Shown here: positions 22,170-34,800 of the stretch, piece after piece
Layout: the number at the start of each line of letters is the position of its first letter
Position numbering within the stretch: position 1 is the stretch's first letter
Source: Trachythela sp. YZ-2020
Taxonomy: Eukaryota > Cnidaria > Anthozoa > Malacalcyonacea > Clavulariidae
Length of the DNA stretch: 64,000 nt
NCBI GenBank assembly: GCA_016169945.1
Contig: JADLSH010000073.1
Span: 2,108,001 to 2,172,000, forward strand
Reading direction: 5' to 3'
The notes under the pieces: generated by a model
What the model was told of the DNA's origin: nothing
What the model saw: the letters and a program-made list of their open reading frames with translations, nothing else
Databases searched by the model: none
Translations under genes and position numbers: made by a program

Positions 22170-22290
22170 ATGAACAATTATTGGATGAGGTTTTTGTGAT
22201 ATCCGGAATTATCAAGGTCAAGGTAAGTAACACTTACCGCGAGACCTTGATAATTCCGGATATCACAAAAACCGAATTCAATAATTGTTT
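22170..22290. repeat. foldback element
   Basis: aatt(a)ttggatgaggtttttgtg and atatccggaattatcaaggt pair with accttgataattccggatat and cacaaaaaccgaattcaata. Confidence 0.75.
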
Positions 22291-22583
22291 TATTATACAT
22301 TGCATTGTTATTCAACTCCCTCGATAAACAACGATTTAAATTCTGTCGCACAAAACAACGTATAGTTCTAAAATATTGAGGTAAAAACCAATTATAAAAT
22401 TAAAAAAAGAACGACAAAATATTAGAAACGTAATTTACTTACTATAGTTCTGATAAAAGTTTCAAAAGAGTGTATTTTTTACGCAAAAACTTTCAAAAAG
22501 ACATCATTTATCATCTTTATTCATGTTGTTTTTATTCTTGTACGTAAAGCTGCCGCTCGCTAAAAAAGTACGTACTGCGGGCT

Positions 22584-22639
22584 CAACCTACAGATAACTG
22601 AGTTATCTGCTAGCAGATAACTCAGTTATCTGTAGGTTG
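22584..22639. repeat. perfect 56-bp palindrome
   Basis: The 28 bases from caacctacagataactgagt to 22611 are followed directly by their exact reverse complement, with no spacer. Each arm contains the smaller palindrome agataactgagttatct. Confidence 0.95.
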
Positions 22640-22744
22640 CGTGATTGCCATATTTAACTGTAAGCAATTAGCCAATCAGAAGACACGTAGTGACTACAAT
22701 GTATAATAATTATTATTATTAAAGCTTAAAGACGACTTCGCCCA

Positions 22745-23680
22745 TTGCATCTCATCGATGTTTCTGTTGAGGTGCTGTGAGACCAACTTTCCCTTTACAT
22801 AGTCTACCACATGTGCGGCACTCAAAACACCCTTCTTTATTGGCTCTTTCATATCTCTTTTGCCTCATACTTGCTTTTGTCGTTCCCTTTTTAGGTATTC
22901 TGCTCGGGATATCGCACCGTCTCTCAGTTTCGTTCGCCGTACCAACTTATCCTGTGCTTCTGTCTCAATTTCTGTACTTAAACCAAAATCCTTTCATTAA
23001 ATTTCTCTTTACGCTATCTTTAAATCTTAGTTTCGGTCTTCTCTGCAATCGTTTCCCCAACTCTATCTCTCCAAACGTGCAAAATTTTCTTTGGCAGTCT
23101 ATCATTTTCCATCCTAACTACATGCCCACACTATGTTAGCTGTCACTCTTTTAAAATAACGTCCATTTCCTCCACGTTTGCCTTGTTCAAAACCGTGTTG
23201 TTGCTAACTCTGTCTTGCCATTTTACATGCAGAATTCGTCGGAGGGCATCTCTGATGGAATTTATCCAGCTGCCTTATGTGATCTGCATATAGCGCCCAT
23301 GTTTCCGCATGTGCCATAAAGCAGTGTGCTTAACACAACAGATTTGTACACGGATAACTTGGCTTTAACCAAAAGCTGAAGGCTCTTCCCGACACGTTCG
23401 GTCAATCTTCCGTATGCTTGGCTGGCTAATTTACGAATACGATTGATCGCGTCTTTATCCAACTTTGCATCGTTCTGGACTATACCACCCAAAAACTTAA
23501 ATTTGGACATGTTCTCCAGTGCCACACCATCTATACAAATTTGTTGCTCCGTTTCGCCAAAAAATGGTTGAAATAATACTTTCGTCTTCATCTTACTGAT
23601 AACAAGACCGAAATTTTGAGTTGCTTGATATATGTATAGGTTATCATATGAGGGATGACGTGATATCAGTTTTATCACGC
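22745..23680 (-). mobile_element. decayed LINE: reverse-transcriptase C-terminal part
   Basis: The - strand from 23680 down to about 22745 encodes, with frame breaks, non-LTR ORF2 blocks: GLVISKMKTKVLFQP, SKFKFLGGIVQNDAKLDKD, SVYKSVVLSTLLYGT, RRILHVKWQDRVSNNTVLNK and a terminal C-x2-C zinc-knuckle motif (CRTCGRLCKGKVGL). The copy is 5'-truncated and carries several stops and shifts, so it is dead. Confidence 0.85.
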
Positions 23681-24093
23681 GAGTACGATATCATTATCGT
23701 CATGAGTGAGCGCAGCGAACGAGGGACAATTATGATATCGTACCGAGAGGGATAAACTGATATCACCGAGTCATGAGTGTGATGACCTTTTTATCACATC
23801 TAGTGCCTTTATCGGGGTGATAAGCAGCGGGAAATAAAAACGATATCGTCCCTAGGGACATATCGTTTTTATATCACCCTGTGATCGCCCTGATAAAGAC
23901 ACAAGTATGTGATAATTAAGGATTAAAGCACTCTGTGAGTGCATTATCGGGATTTACAAGCACGAGTTCACGAACAAGGAACGAGAGTTCCATACTGCAC
24001 GAGACGCAGTCGAGTGCAGTATTAAACTTCGAGTTCCTTGTTCGTGAACGAGTGCTCGTAAATCACGATAATGCACGAACAAAGAGTGCTTTA
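23655..24093. repeat. cluster of three foldback elements
   Basis: 23655-23767 folds on tgatatcagttttatc/gataaactgatatca, 23811-23895 on aaaaacgatatcg/cgtttttat, and 23924-24093 on cacgagttcacgaacaagga/tccttgttcgtgaacgagtg. The first runs into the 5'-truncated end of the LINE at 23680. Confidence 0.8.
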
Positions 24094-25600
24094 AACGTTT
24101 TAATATTCAATTTGAGTAAACGCTTTGGCGGTATTTTTTTATTTATGAATTACGAGCAAAAACATTCTATAAACTTTGTTGAACTAACTGTTTACTAGTT
24201 CCTTGTTTAGTTTTGATAATATTCAAAAGTGTTTTTAGAATATTTTAAAACGACAAATAGCTTTTATATAAGAAACAACCTTGTTGTTGTTTTGAATCTT
24301 TCTGCCGAATTACGAAATCAATATATTTTCAACCGGCTTCGCCACTCATTCACAACTCTGTTCACAACTTACATTCCGTAAATTCGTAAAATAAACTAAA
24401 TAAACAACACATGTTTAGGTTTAAATACGGAATTATTTTAGAAATTTGGCCACTTCGTGGTTTTGGGATTGTGTTCGGTTTAAAATAAACGAAATCTTAT
24501 AAACTTTTCCATTCGTGAATTCGGGCGCCATCTTGGCGTACTGATATAAACTATAACGGCACGGCCGTGCGTTGTTGCTATATAAAATGCACACATGTGG
24601 TACAAATTGACCAATAAGAACGCGAGTTTACGAAAATTGAATATTAAACTAATTTATAATATAACATTTATAGTACGCGCGTGCTGATTGGTTGAGAAGC
24701 GTGTTTCTATACTGTATATAGAAACACGGAAATTTTCCCGCTAAAATTTAAAATCATAAAAAAACCAAATTTAATGCGAATTCTAAAACTTTGAATACTA
24801 TTTAAAAACAATTTTAATGCTTTTACACATTTTTGACTGTTAATTTTCAAACAGAGTTGTTTTCTTGCAGCGAAATTGACGAGCAAAGGTCAGCATGCGT
24901 ACGTAATGAGAATATGTAAATTAATCGAGTTTAAAAATGTCTTTTGAGTTATATTATAAAAGAAATAGAAAACATTTTTTCCTGTGTTTCTATACACTTA
25001 TAGAAACACTTGTGGGAGTTTGGGAGAACTCGAAATAACTGTTTTTTTTCAAAACTCTTGTAGTTTTTGTGCCGCCATATTGTTTTCGCTACTCACTGTA
25101 TTCGGCTTGTGCAGTCACGCGAGAATCAATTACGTCATGCTATATAACCGGCAATTTTGGGGGTCAAGTCGTGGATTTCACGAAGTGCCGTTTTCGTTTA
25201 TATCTTGCGAAATACTGAGAGTTATAATATAATCTATACCTTTCTAGAATCCTTGAACAACGATGAGTATTTTGCTGTATAGTTTGTTGCTTTACCATGT
25301 CTAGAACCCGAGTTATTCAGGAAAGTTGGCGTACGTATTGATGTCAAAAATTGTCCGCCATCTTGAATTTGATTTTAGAGTTCACTGGTTTGAATTTATC
25401 CAATGAAAATGGTGGAATTTGGCCCCCAAAATACCGGAAGCCACACAATTTCGAGTTGTGACGTCACTTGCACCAGCCGAAAATGAGCTGATATACAGCA
25501 AGTAGTACAGCCATATAGGTCATATCAAGCATGTTTGTTATCGCCAGCCAATAAAAGGGGGGGGGGGGGTGTTACTCATTAATCAAGCCAAAACGTAGTT
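24094..25600. other. intergenic, repeats only
   Basis: Contains gtgtttctata/tatagaaacac inverted motifs (24700-25010), the second copy of the 16.6-kb dispersed repeat (25103-25216) and a G-tract at about 25557-25570. No gene is supported. Confidence 0.5.
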
Positions 25601-25604
25601 AAGA

Positions 25605-26098
25605 TAAAGGATCAACCTGAAGATCAAAGATCAACTTGAAGATCAATGTTCATCTTGAAGATGAAGGATCAACTTGAAGATCAAGGATCAACTTGAAGAT
25701 CAAGGATCAACCTGAAGATCAAGGACTAATTTGAAGATCAAGGATCAACTTGAAGATCAAGGATCAACTTGAGGATCAAGGATCAACTTGAAGATCAAGG
25801 ATCAACTTGAAGATCGAGGATCAACTTGAAGATCAAGAATCAACTTGAAGATCAAGGATCAACCTGAAGATCAAGGATTAACTTGAAGATCAAGGATCAT
25901 CTTGAAGATCAAGGATAAATTTGAAGATCAAGGATCAACCTGAAGATCAAGTATCGACTTGAGGATCAAGGATCAACCTGAAGATCAAGTATCGACTGCA
26001 AGATCAAGGATCAACTTAAAGTAGATCAAGGATCAACTTGAAGATCCAGCATCAACTTGAAGATCAAGGATCAACCGGAAGATCAAACATCAACCTTA
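25605..26098. repeat. 19-bp minisatellite, about 25 copies
   Basis: Degenerate tandem copies of ggatcaacttgaagatcaa. Some units vary (cctgaag, ttgagg, taatttg), and one region has a short insertion (25995-26030). Confidence 0.95.
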
Positions 26099-26099
26099 A

Positions 26100-27545
26100 C
26101 GCAGTAAGTTCTAGCCTATTAGAAATTAAATGGGATGATAACTTTATTAACACGTGGTAAACTCAGGATTCAAATTACAATAAATTGTGTTTTCAACATT
26201 TGATTTATTTCAACCAGTATTAATACGATTTACCTTTTTTTGTGAATATAATGACAACATGAACCTCCAGGACGTCATTGTTGCCACAGCAAAGGCAGTT
26301 ACGTAAAGGCAATTTCAAACCTCGTAGAAATAGTTTTATATATCTCAGGTACTATTTGTCAACAAATAGATAATTGTCCAGAAAATCTGAAAATGTTGTA
26401 TTTTTAAAAAAGAATTGGAAGGATCCTCGAGCCACATGTAAGCAGTTTGATTCAGTTGCATTCTTATTCTGCCAGTATAGTGCATTTCCTGATTAGTTTT
26501 CAGGCTTGCATTGGCTGCTGAACATACTTTATAGTTTGGAAGGCATTCAGGAACGACATACCATCGTTTGGCAATTTATATAACACTATGTTACACATTT
26601 TAATAATACATTCAAATCGTTTACAATGTGATATGAATGTACAAAATTACAACAGTAATAAAAACAGTTCGTATTCAGAATCCCAGATTTACATTATGAA
26701 AGATCGATTAGTTAGTACCCAGAAATACGTATTCCATAATGTATTTTGTTATCTATACTTAACACTATTAATAGTGTTGTTAATAAGTTGCTTTTTTAAA
26801 TAAAAAGCACTTCATAAAATGTCCTACTTTTAATTCTGGAATAAAACTAACAAGTAATCTTCGAAGGCGTCGCCATGACGGCGATGTAAATTTTTCAATT
26901 TCCAACGACTTATTCTCTACATTTTGAAGCGCAAATTATGTGTGAATACATCGAATTCAATACAAGGAACACTTGGAGTGAAAATTCTTACTGACAAGCA
27001 ATGAAAGTGCGAAGGTGTTATCAAATTGTGTATTTTGTTCATGTATAATATTTTAATACAGGGTGTATCAAAAAGATAATCCACTCTTGTGCGTTCAATA
27101 TTGCTTTTACAAGATATTAGCTTTTGACTGACCCGCTGACAGCTTTTTTGTATCATTCCAAGCAGAAATGACAAACCGGTTAAAATTGCCGGTCGAAAAT
27201 ATATTTTTCCACCTCTGTGCACATATTAACAAAATTTATAAAAAAACAGATAAAGAAATCGTTTAATTGTTTTCCATATCTTATGCCTTTTAAATTGGGA
27301 CCATGAATTTGAGATCGAAGTGGGATTTGTTTTCAATAGTTTTGCACTCAATTCCCAACGGTGGAAAAATACGATTTCCACCAACAGTTTTTATTCGATT
27401 AATACTTGGTCATTCTCGTATATAATGATACAAAAAGGGTATCATTGGATATCTAAAATCCTGATTGTTTTTGCAGTATAAAAATGGTATAATCGAAAAA
27501 CACAATATCAAACGGATACAGACATGCTGAAGTTGGATTGCCTTT
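26100..27545. other. intergenic, nothing recognised
   Basis: AT-rich. Short frames present here look like chance. acagggtgtatcaaaaag at about 27057 may be a transposon end, but a partner was not clear. Confidence 0.5.
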
Positions 27546-27546
27546 T

Positions 27547-27552
27547 TTTATT
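27547..27552 (-). terminator. candidate poly(A) signal of the TPR-protease gene
   Basis: AATAAA on the - strand, about 180 bases beyond the stop codon. The spacing is plausible; there is no other support. Confidence 0.3.
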
Positions 27553-27729
27553 CACCTTGTAGAGACTATAAAATAGCAAGATTTCTTGTTCATTTCAGAA
27601 AACAAGCACGCGTAAATTTTCATAAGACGTAGAATTCCACACCTTCGCCCTTCCAACCCTGTTTAATTATGTTCTTATTTTTCTCGAATTAGTTATACTT
27701 ATCTTAAGGGCTAAGGAAGTTCATTACAA

Positions 27730-28877
27730 TTAGTCTTCGTCCATTGGCTGTTCATTCATTGGCTGTTCATTCATTGGCTGCTCATCAATACCCAAATTAT
27801 AGTTTGGAAAGAATTCTTCGACAACATCACCCCGTCGCCCCATGTCTTCACATATTGCATTGAACTGCACACCAAATTCCATCAACGAACGTTTTTCTCC
27901 CTCCACGTTTAGTGTGTGTCCTTGCGTGTGCATCGCGACGATGTTTCCGTTCAGATCAAAAACAGGAGAACCACTAGCACCAGAAAATAGACTTGTATCA
28001 TACGGCAGACATTCCTGATATCTTTCAGTTGATTGCAGTAGTTCTGCGTTGGTCATGTGTACACCAGTACAAACTTCATGCCTTTGATTTAATTTCTCAC
28101 GCCACGAGTGATAACTGACAACAACGCATGTTTCTTCCTGCATTTCGTTACCCTCCGGATGACCAACGATAATAACTAGTCCTTCTTGTATTGGACGACT
28201 TCGCACAATTGGACCAAGACGAACACGATCCCTAAGACCTTCGTTTTTTTTCAAACGCAAGAATTTATAATCCAAGCGTGGATTCTCAAGCTCAGGATCA
28301 TGTTCTTCATCAACTTCTACAGTGACAACATGTTCTGTTTGTACAGGATAGAAGTAATCAAATGAAACAAGGATTGGCAAGTTGGGATTTTGAGTCTCCA
28401 TTCTTTCCGTATTGATCATCATATAAACATGAAAGTTAGTTATTACCAGCATGTCCGTCACAAGCCAACATGTTCCTCGTTTTCTTCCACATGAAATTTG
28501 AGCAATGGACTTGATGTAAGATGCCAAAGGTTCGTGAAGTCTTGCAGGCTTTTTAGTTGAAGGATTTTTAAAGATGTCATCTGTTGCAAAGTTGAAAATT
28601 TGTTGATCGCCATTTACAAATTTTCCATCGTTTCTACCCAATTTATTATTATTTCGACTCAACAGGTTTTCGTAAGCTGACGATTTAACATTTGCTGTCA
28701 TCGACTTACGCACTTTCTCGGTTAGAGGTTCCTTACTCGATGCTCGATGGGTATACACGTACGAAGCAGAAAAATATTTGATGTATTTTTCAAGACGAAC
28801 CAAGCCGTCTTCATTTGGTAATCTTTTTGTTCTGCTTGGGTTGCATGTTTCCTCAATCACCGAATTTATCCATTCTT
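27730..28877 (-). CDS. FAM111-type trypsin-like serine protease exon
   Basis: The acceptor aaaactttttag is followed by AAGAATGG, which joins in phase 1 to the linker. The exon encodes 382 residues with no other intron. Triad candidates are His at 28429-28431 (GTCWLVTDMLVITNFHV), Asp in NPRLDYKFLRLKKNEG about 53 residues later, and Ser in SLFSGASGSPVFDLNGNIVA about 101 residues after that. FAM111A is reported with H385, D439 and S541, nearly the same spacing. The first 110 residues are Lys/Arg-rich and unassigned. The C-terminus has three copies of EQPM(N). FAM111 proteases act on nuclear DNA-protein crosslinks and restrict viruses in mammals; the role here is unknown. Confidence 0.85.
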
Positions 28878-31800
28878 CTAAAAAGTTTTAGTAAAAAATT
28901 TCATCTAAGAATTAAGTACCTCGTACCAACACATTACACTTACACTTAGTCATAGATAGCGGTTTTTAGCACTATATTTTGAATCTTTTCGTTATTTCAT
29001 TGTGTATTAAAGGCTCATTGACCGAGCGTGAGGCCTGTACTCTGAAATATCAGACCGAGGTTTTTTAGTATGGACCAAGCGACGAAGGAGCGAGGTCCAT
29101 GCAACAAAAACAGAGGTCTGATATTTCACAGTACAAACCGAACAAGCGAGGTCAATAATCGGTTTATTATATGGCTGAACTGAGTCTGTGAGCATATGCT
29201 TTCCGCGCGAATTAAATCGGCTATCGTCAGTTTCACTGGGTAACAATATACGGTAGGCATGCATGCTCAATCAAAAACAATTTGGTTGTTTGAAACTTTT
29301 TATCTGTAAATTTTAATGACGCACAAGTTTGCAAGGGTGAAATATCTAAAAAAACCATTATGCGCAACTTATGATAAACGACATCCGGGACACCGGTCCA
29401 GATACGGAAAATACGGACCACGGTCCGGATATGGGTTTTTACGGACCGCTTGTCAACCAATCAGAATAGAGAATTTTGAAAAGCCATATAATAAATATAT
29501 GTTATTTACCGGTTGCGAGGTCCGGATGCAAAACACTGTGCCCGAGGTCTTGAAAACGGCCCGAGCCCGAAGACCGAGGCGAGGGACGTTTTCAAGACCG
29601 AGGGCACAGTTTTTTGCATCCGGACCGAAGCTGCCGGTAAATAATGTGTTTATTTTTTATCGACCATTTAAAAGATAATAGCGATACTATAGAGACAATT
29701 TAAACGCAAGTTTAGTTCGTCATTTAATTACGACGCATTAAAACTGCTAGGCACGTAATTTTCTTTCTCGTTCTCGTCGTGTATATCTTTCGCTTTTTTA
29801 TGGTTTGTTTACATTTTTGCAGCGGGCCGGATGAGTTTCAGAGCGGGCCGGATGCAAAAATCCGGACCGCTCTGAAAGGCTTGTCAGCCAATCAGATTGC
29901 TTTATTTACATAGAAAAAAAATAAATATATGTTATTTACCGGCTGGGAGGTCCGTACTGGAAAAATATTTTCCCGAAGTCTCAGAAGCGGCCCGAGACCG
30001 AAGGTCGAGGGCCGCTTCTGAGACTGAGGGAAAATATTTTTCCAGTACGGACCGACCAGAACGGTAAATAACGTGTTTATTTTTTCGAGCAAATAAACAC
30101 TCCTTTGTTTGTTTTGGCGCGAAAAGTTGCGAGAGGTCCGTACTGGTGTGATACGGACCTCGTACTCAGCCAATCAAAAGGCTCTATTTTAGTTACGGAC
30201 CTGAGTTACGGACCTCAAAAAAAATAAATATCGTTATTCTTCGCCAACTTAGCAGGTAAAGTTTCGTGTAATTGAACAAACAATATTTGCTTCGTCTAGC
30301 AAACATGTTGATAATTACGAGGAATTTACTCACAGACAATGGGAAAATAGTGATTTCCATAATATTTTCATACTATTTCCCAACTATAGATATAATAGTA
30401 TAGAAATGGCAACTAGTATGGAAATTGGATTTCCATGCTCTTTCTATATCCATACTGGATCCATGCTATTTCCGTAGACCATTGCAAAAATTTTAACACA
30501 ATTTCGAGTGTCAGTATTCTGAAAATTTGAATTGTGTTAAAACTTGATTGTACATGTGCGAAATAGTTTATCACGAGCGTGGCACATTGTAACACAAATT
30601 CGAAAAGACATGCATACTTGCAAGTGTGAAATCAATATGATTTCTGGGTTCTACCTGTAACTGGCTCTGCTTCTTGAAATGTTCCAAAAGTTTCTGAATT
30701 CGTCTTTTCTGTACGAGAATCTATTATAGAAAAATACATCAGTAATGAATGTAATTTACATGAAACATTGTATCTTACTACCATCATATTTAGTTTACTA
30801 ACATTCGTTCAGCCACACCAGGCTGGCTCACAAAAAGTCTCTAAATACAGGTCAGGCAAGGAAGCGAACGGCCCAACTGGACATAGAGAGTAAGACTGTC
30901 CTAAGGAATGAATTTTCCAATGAAATTTGAATGTAATAAGAACCATACGAGTATTATGTATTACATATAGCAGACTACAAAAGTACATATTAAGATGTTA
31001 GTTTCAGGTCCAATGTTTTCTTTGATATTACTGACGCAGAGTTCAATTGGGACAGATAAATTACAATAATCTTAACATGACACTTTTATGATGCTTACCC
31101 GGTACTGGTGACGAGGATCTTTTCTCCATAGGTTCGTGCTGATGCGTAGTATCAACGTCCGGCAGATCTATACAAGAGAAAAATGCGTTCCATAATTTTG
31201 AAATAAATAGGTACAATATCTGCCTAGAAGCATCACAACCAATCATACTAACCTGTAAATATCTAGCTTTCAACATTGAAGTAAAAACAATTACCTGCTT
31301 CGAATTCCTCCTTCGCGGAAAATTTTCGAGCCCTCCCAATGAATTCAGTTGCTTTTTGAGTGTTTCCAAGATTGAACCAAGCAACTCCTAATCCAGTAAG
31401 GGCTTTCTCTTGCAAGATGTGATCATTGAGCTCTGTTCCAAAAATATCCACTGCCTTTTCATACCATTTTATCGCCATCTCATCATCACAAGCTTTAGTA
31501 CAAACTAATGCAAAATTTAAACATGATATTCCTTCACGATGTTTATCACCAAGTTCCGTAGCAACATTCATCGCTTCTTTGTAGTATTCCTTCGCCTTAT
31601 CATAGTTACCAGTGTTGCTTAGTATGTTACCAATGGCTTGGTTTGAACGATATTCTTGATACTTTCTTCCAACTTGTTTGGCAATTTCTTTTGCCTTCTC
31701 ATAAAATGTTATTGCTTCTTGATGTTGACCTGCGATAAAATGGCAGCAATATCCGCACCATTCATTCATAGTTCCTTCCAGTGCTATCGCAGAATGATCA

Positions 31801-34800
31801 AGAACCATATCCAAAGCTTTCTTAAAACACGTTAGACCTTCTTTGAATCTTCCAAGGTAAGCATAACACATTCCTAATCTTTTCTGAGCAAGAGCTTGTT
31901 TCAATCCGCGGTCGCCAGGGTCATCTGCCAATTCCACAAAATATTTCGAGTACCTTAGAGCTTCTTCGTATTGTCCAATGTTAAAAGAAATAGATCCTAA
32001 TGCATGGACTGCATTCGCTTGCACTTCTTTATCTTCCAATTCTTCACTAATGTCTAAGGCTTTTTGCCAAGATTCAATGGCTTTCTCGTGTTGTTTCATT
32101 TGTTGGAAGGTGTTGCCGAGCATGAGGCAGGCATTGGCTTCTTCTTTTCTATCGCCCATATTATGAGACATTTCTTGAACCTTGAGATATGATTCGACAG
32201 CCGCATCAAATTTGCAACTCTTGTAGTATACAGCTCCCAAGTTTGCATGAGTTTCTCTTTGGAGACTTTTGTTATTGAGATTTTCTGCCATTGTGAGGGC
32301 TTTTAAGAAATACTCTCGCGAGGACTTAAAGTCGCCACTATAGCTAAATGCCCTTCCTAGTCCAAGGCAAGCGTTGACTTCTCTCGTTTTGCATCCAAGC
32401 TTTGATGCAAGTTTTACTGCTTCGTTGTAATATTCCATGGATTGTTGATACTGACTAGCTTGCAGATGGTTGTAACCCAACCATTGATATGCTACTACTT
32501 CCACCTCACTACACTCGAGGTGTGGAGAAATCTCACGTGCATTGTGATAATACCCAATTGCTTTCTTATACTCGGACTTTCCAATAAATACGGTTCCCAA
32601 GAGTTGATAAGCTTTTGCTTTGATGTCATTGCTACCTGCTTTATCAGCAGTTTGAATTGCTTCTTCGTAGTTTTTGATGGCCTCTTCATTTTGGCCTGCA
32701 TTTTGGCAAGAACGTCCTAAGATCAATAATTTTTCTGAAGAAATGAATACAGTTATATTAAAACATGTCTCTAGAACTTTTGCTAACGAAACAAGGAAAG
32801 AGTTCAATAGCTTTAAGAAGACAAAAGGGAGGTGAGGGAGGGTGATGACGAGCGCGCATCAAGGACGCAGGATGGCGCAGGGCGCCGCGATAGACGTGAG
32901 CACCATTGAATCCTGGAATCCTAAATTTTAATGATTGAATGCCAGAATTGAATCATTGAATCCTAAGATACAATAATTGAATAATCATTAAATCCTAAGA
33001 TTGAATAATTGAATCCTAAGATTGAATCATTGAATCCTAAGATTGAGTCATTGAATGCTAAAATTGAATCATTGAATCCAAAGATCGAATCAGTGAATTT
33101 GTGAATGCAAATATTGAATTATTGCCCTAACATTACCCTAAGGTTCAATCCATAGCTCATCACTAACCCTAACACTACCCTAAAGCCAACTCTCGTTCTA
33201 AATCCAAACCATAACCCATTTCATAACCTTGGTGTTAGAAATAGAGTTGGCATTAGAGTTAGGGTTCTGTGTATCCAAATCCGAGTTTCTGAAGTCTATT
33301 GTCTGCTTCCTCAAACTATTGTCTGCTTCCTCAAACTTACCCGGTTTGGTGTTTGTGAAGCCTTACATACGTTAGCGAGTGACGACATTCCATACTTAAT
33401 GTGCTCACCCCTATTGCGGCGCCCTGCGCCACATTGCGCCCTTCATCCCCCCCTCCCTTTCTTGCATACCAATAAGCGCGCTCCACTTGCGGCCCCGTAA
33501 GAATCCGGATCGAACGGCCCCTAATACACTACTGACATAGTTTCTACAATTTTATGTCTTTTTACATATACTTTCTAATTTTGAAAATTCTCCATTGTGA
33601 AACATCTTCAGAAAATTGGGTACATTAAAGCTAAAATATTTTTAATACTTACTTAAGATTTTAATGTTTGTCAGCACTATTTCAGAAGCTTTAATGAGCG
33701 CAGTCGTTTTTGTATAGAGGTTTTGCACCATCACGTGATTATAAATTCCAAAATCTTTAAACGTGGAACATATAAAGCTGGCTGCTTAGCAAGTCATGTT
33801 TTGTATGTCATTATAACAAGTAATCATAACAATTTCAAGTCAAACAACTATTCCCTCACGAGTTAAGAAGGTTTGAATAATCTTTTTTGCTGACGTCAGC
33901 ATAATTTCAAATACCGTTAATTCAATTTGCTTTTTAAGGTGGTCTTATACGTTGAAAACTTTTTTTTCCTAATTTAATACTTTTTCCACATTTTTTACTC
34001 TAATATTATAGAATATGGGTAGCTGACACAAAATCACTCGCTTATACATTTGTTGTTGCCACAGTAACCAAGATATGATCCCCTATGGAGTAAAATATGG
34101 TGTTTGCGCCACAAATGATAGGAGCCAAAGTAAACTACGAATGATCTCCCAAGTAGCTTAATCTCCCAACTCACGATATAATTTAATCGCTTGATAATGG
34201 AATCCTCTATACATTAAACATTTTGCCTTACGATTTACAGGGGTAGCTGCATTCGACGGTTTATGGTCGGCTTTCCTTTGGGATCATTTTCCTACCCCTT
34301 AGCGCTCCCCAATGACTTACTCTACTAAATTTAATAAAATCTAAAAATTGCGTTTCAACAGAATTGAACACTAACATTTCAATTTTTTGTAAATTTGAAG
34401 AAAAGTTAAAAACTGCAATGAGAAAGGCTAGGATTAAATCAATATAGGCTAACCTACCTGCAATTCTTGACAAATTTTCAATTGCTTTTTTTGTCAATTT
34501 TTCTAGATGTATATTTCCTCGTTCGTTTGCGATTTTCAAGGATTTCTCGTAGTACTCAATTGCCGTTTGAATTCGATTGTTCAATCTATAAGCCTCTCCT
34601 AACCCAAGATATGCACTTATTTCATCCATTTTATCTCCTAGTTCCTTTGCCATTTTCAAGGATTTCTCGTAGTACTCAATTGCCGTTTGAATCTGATTGT
34701 TCAATATATAAGTCTTTCCCAACTCACGATATGCACTTGTTTCATCCATTTTATCTCCTCGTTCCTTTGCAATTTTCAAGGATTTCTCGTAGTACTCAAT

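Larger units (their letters stand above)
28878..30654 (-). other. intron of TPR-protease gene filled with foldback elements
   Basis: Intron between the second linker exon and the protease exon. It contains foldbacks 29018-29156, 29510-29646 and 29932-30076 and related inverted tacggacctc motifs at 30127-30215. From 30230 to 30654 nothing clear is seen. Confidence 0.6.
32735..34457 (-). other. intron between the two TPR exons
   Basis: Contains the inverted-repeat element 32827-33463 and copy B of the dispersed repeat (33713-33937). No coding sequence was recognised. 33938-34457 is AT-rich and otherwise plain. Confidence 0.6.

Noticed and set aside
22777..23139. A 120-residue hydrophobic + strand frame
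   Set aside because: It is antisense to the LINE ORF2 C-terminus on the - strand, where the RILHVKWQDRVSNNTVLNK and zinc-knuckle blocks are clear.
25605..26098. Tandem 19-bp units considered as a CRISPR array
   Set aside because: Units are contiguous with no unique spacers; this is a minisatellite in a eukaryotic genome.
29316..30173. Open frames rich in Arg/Pro around 29.3-30.2 kb
   Set aside because: They are formed by the two arms of foldback elements and show no family motif or splice support.
32735..32807. In-frame extension of the second TPR exon to an upstream start
   Set aside because: The added residues do not continue a TPR, and a strong acceptor (tgtattcatttcttcag) at 32735 joins in phase to the array exon.
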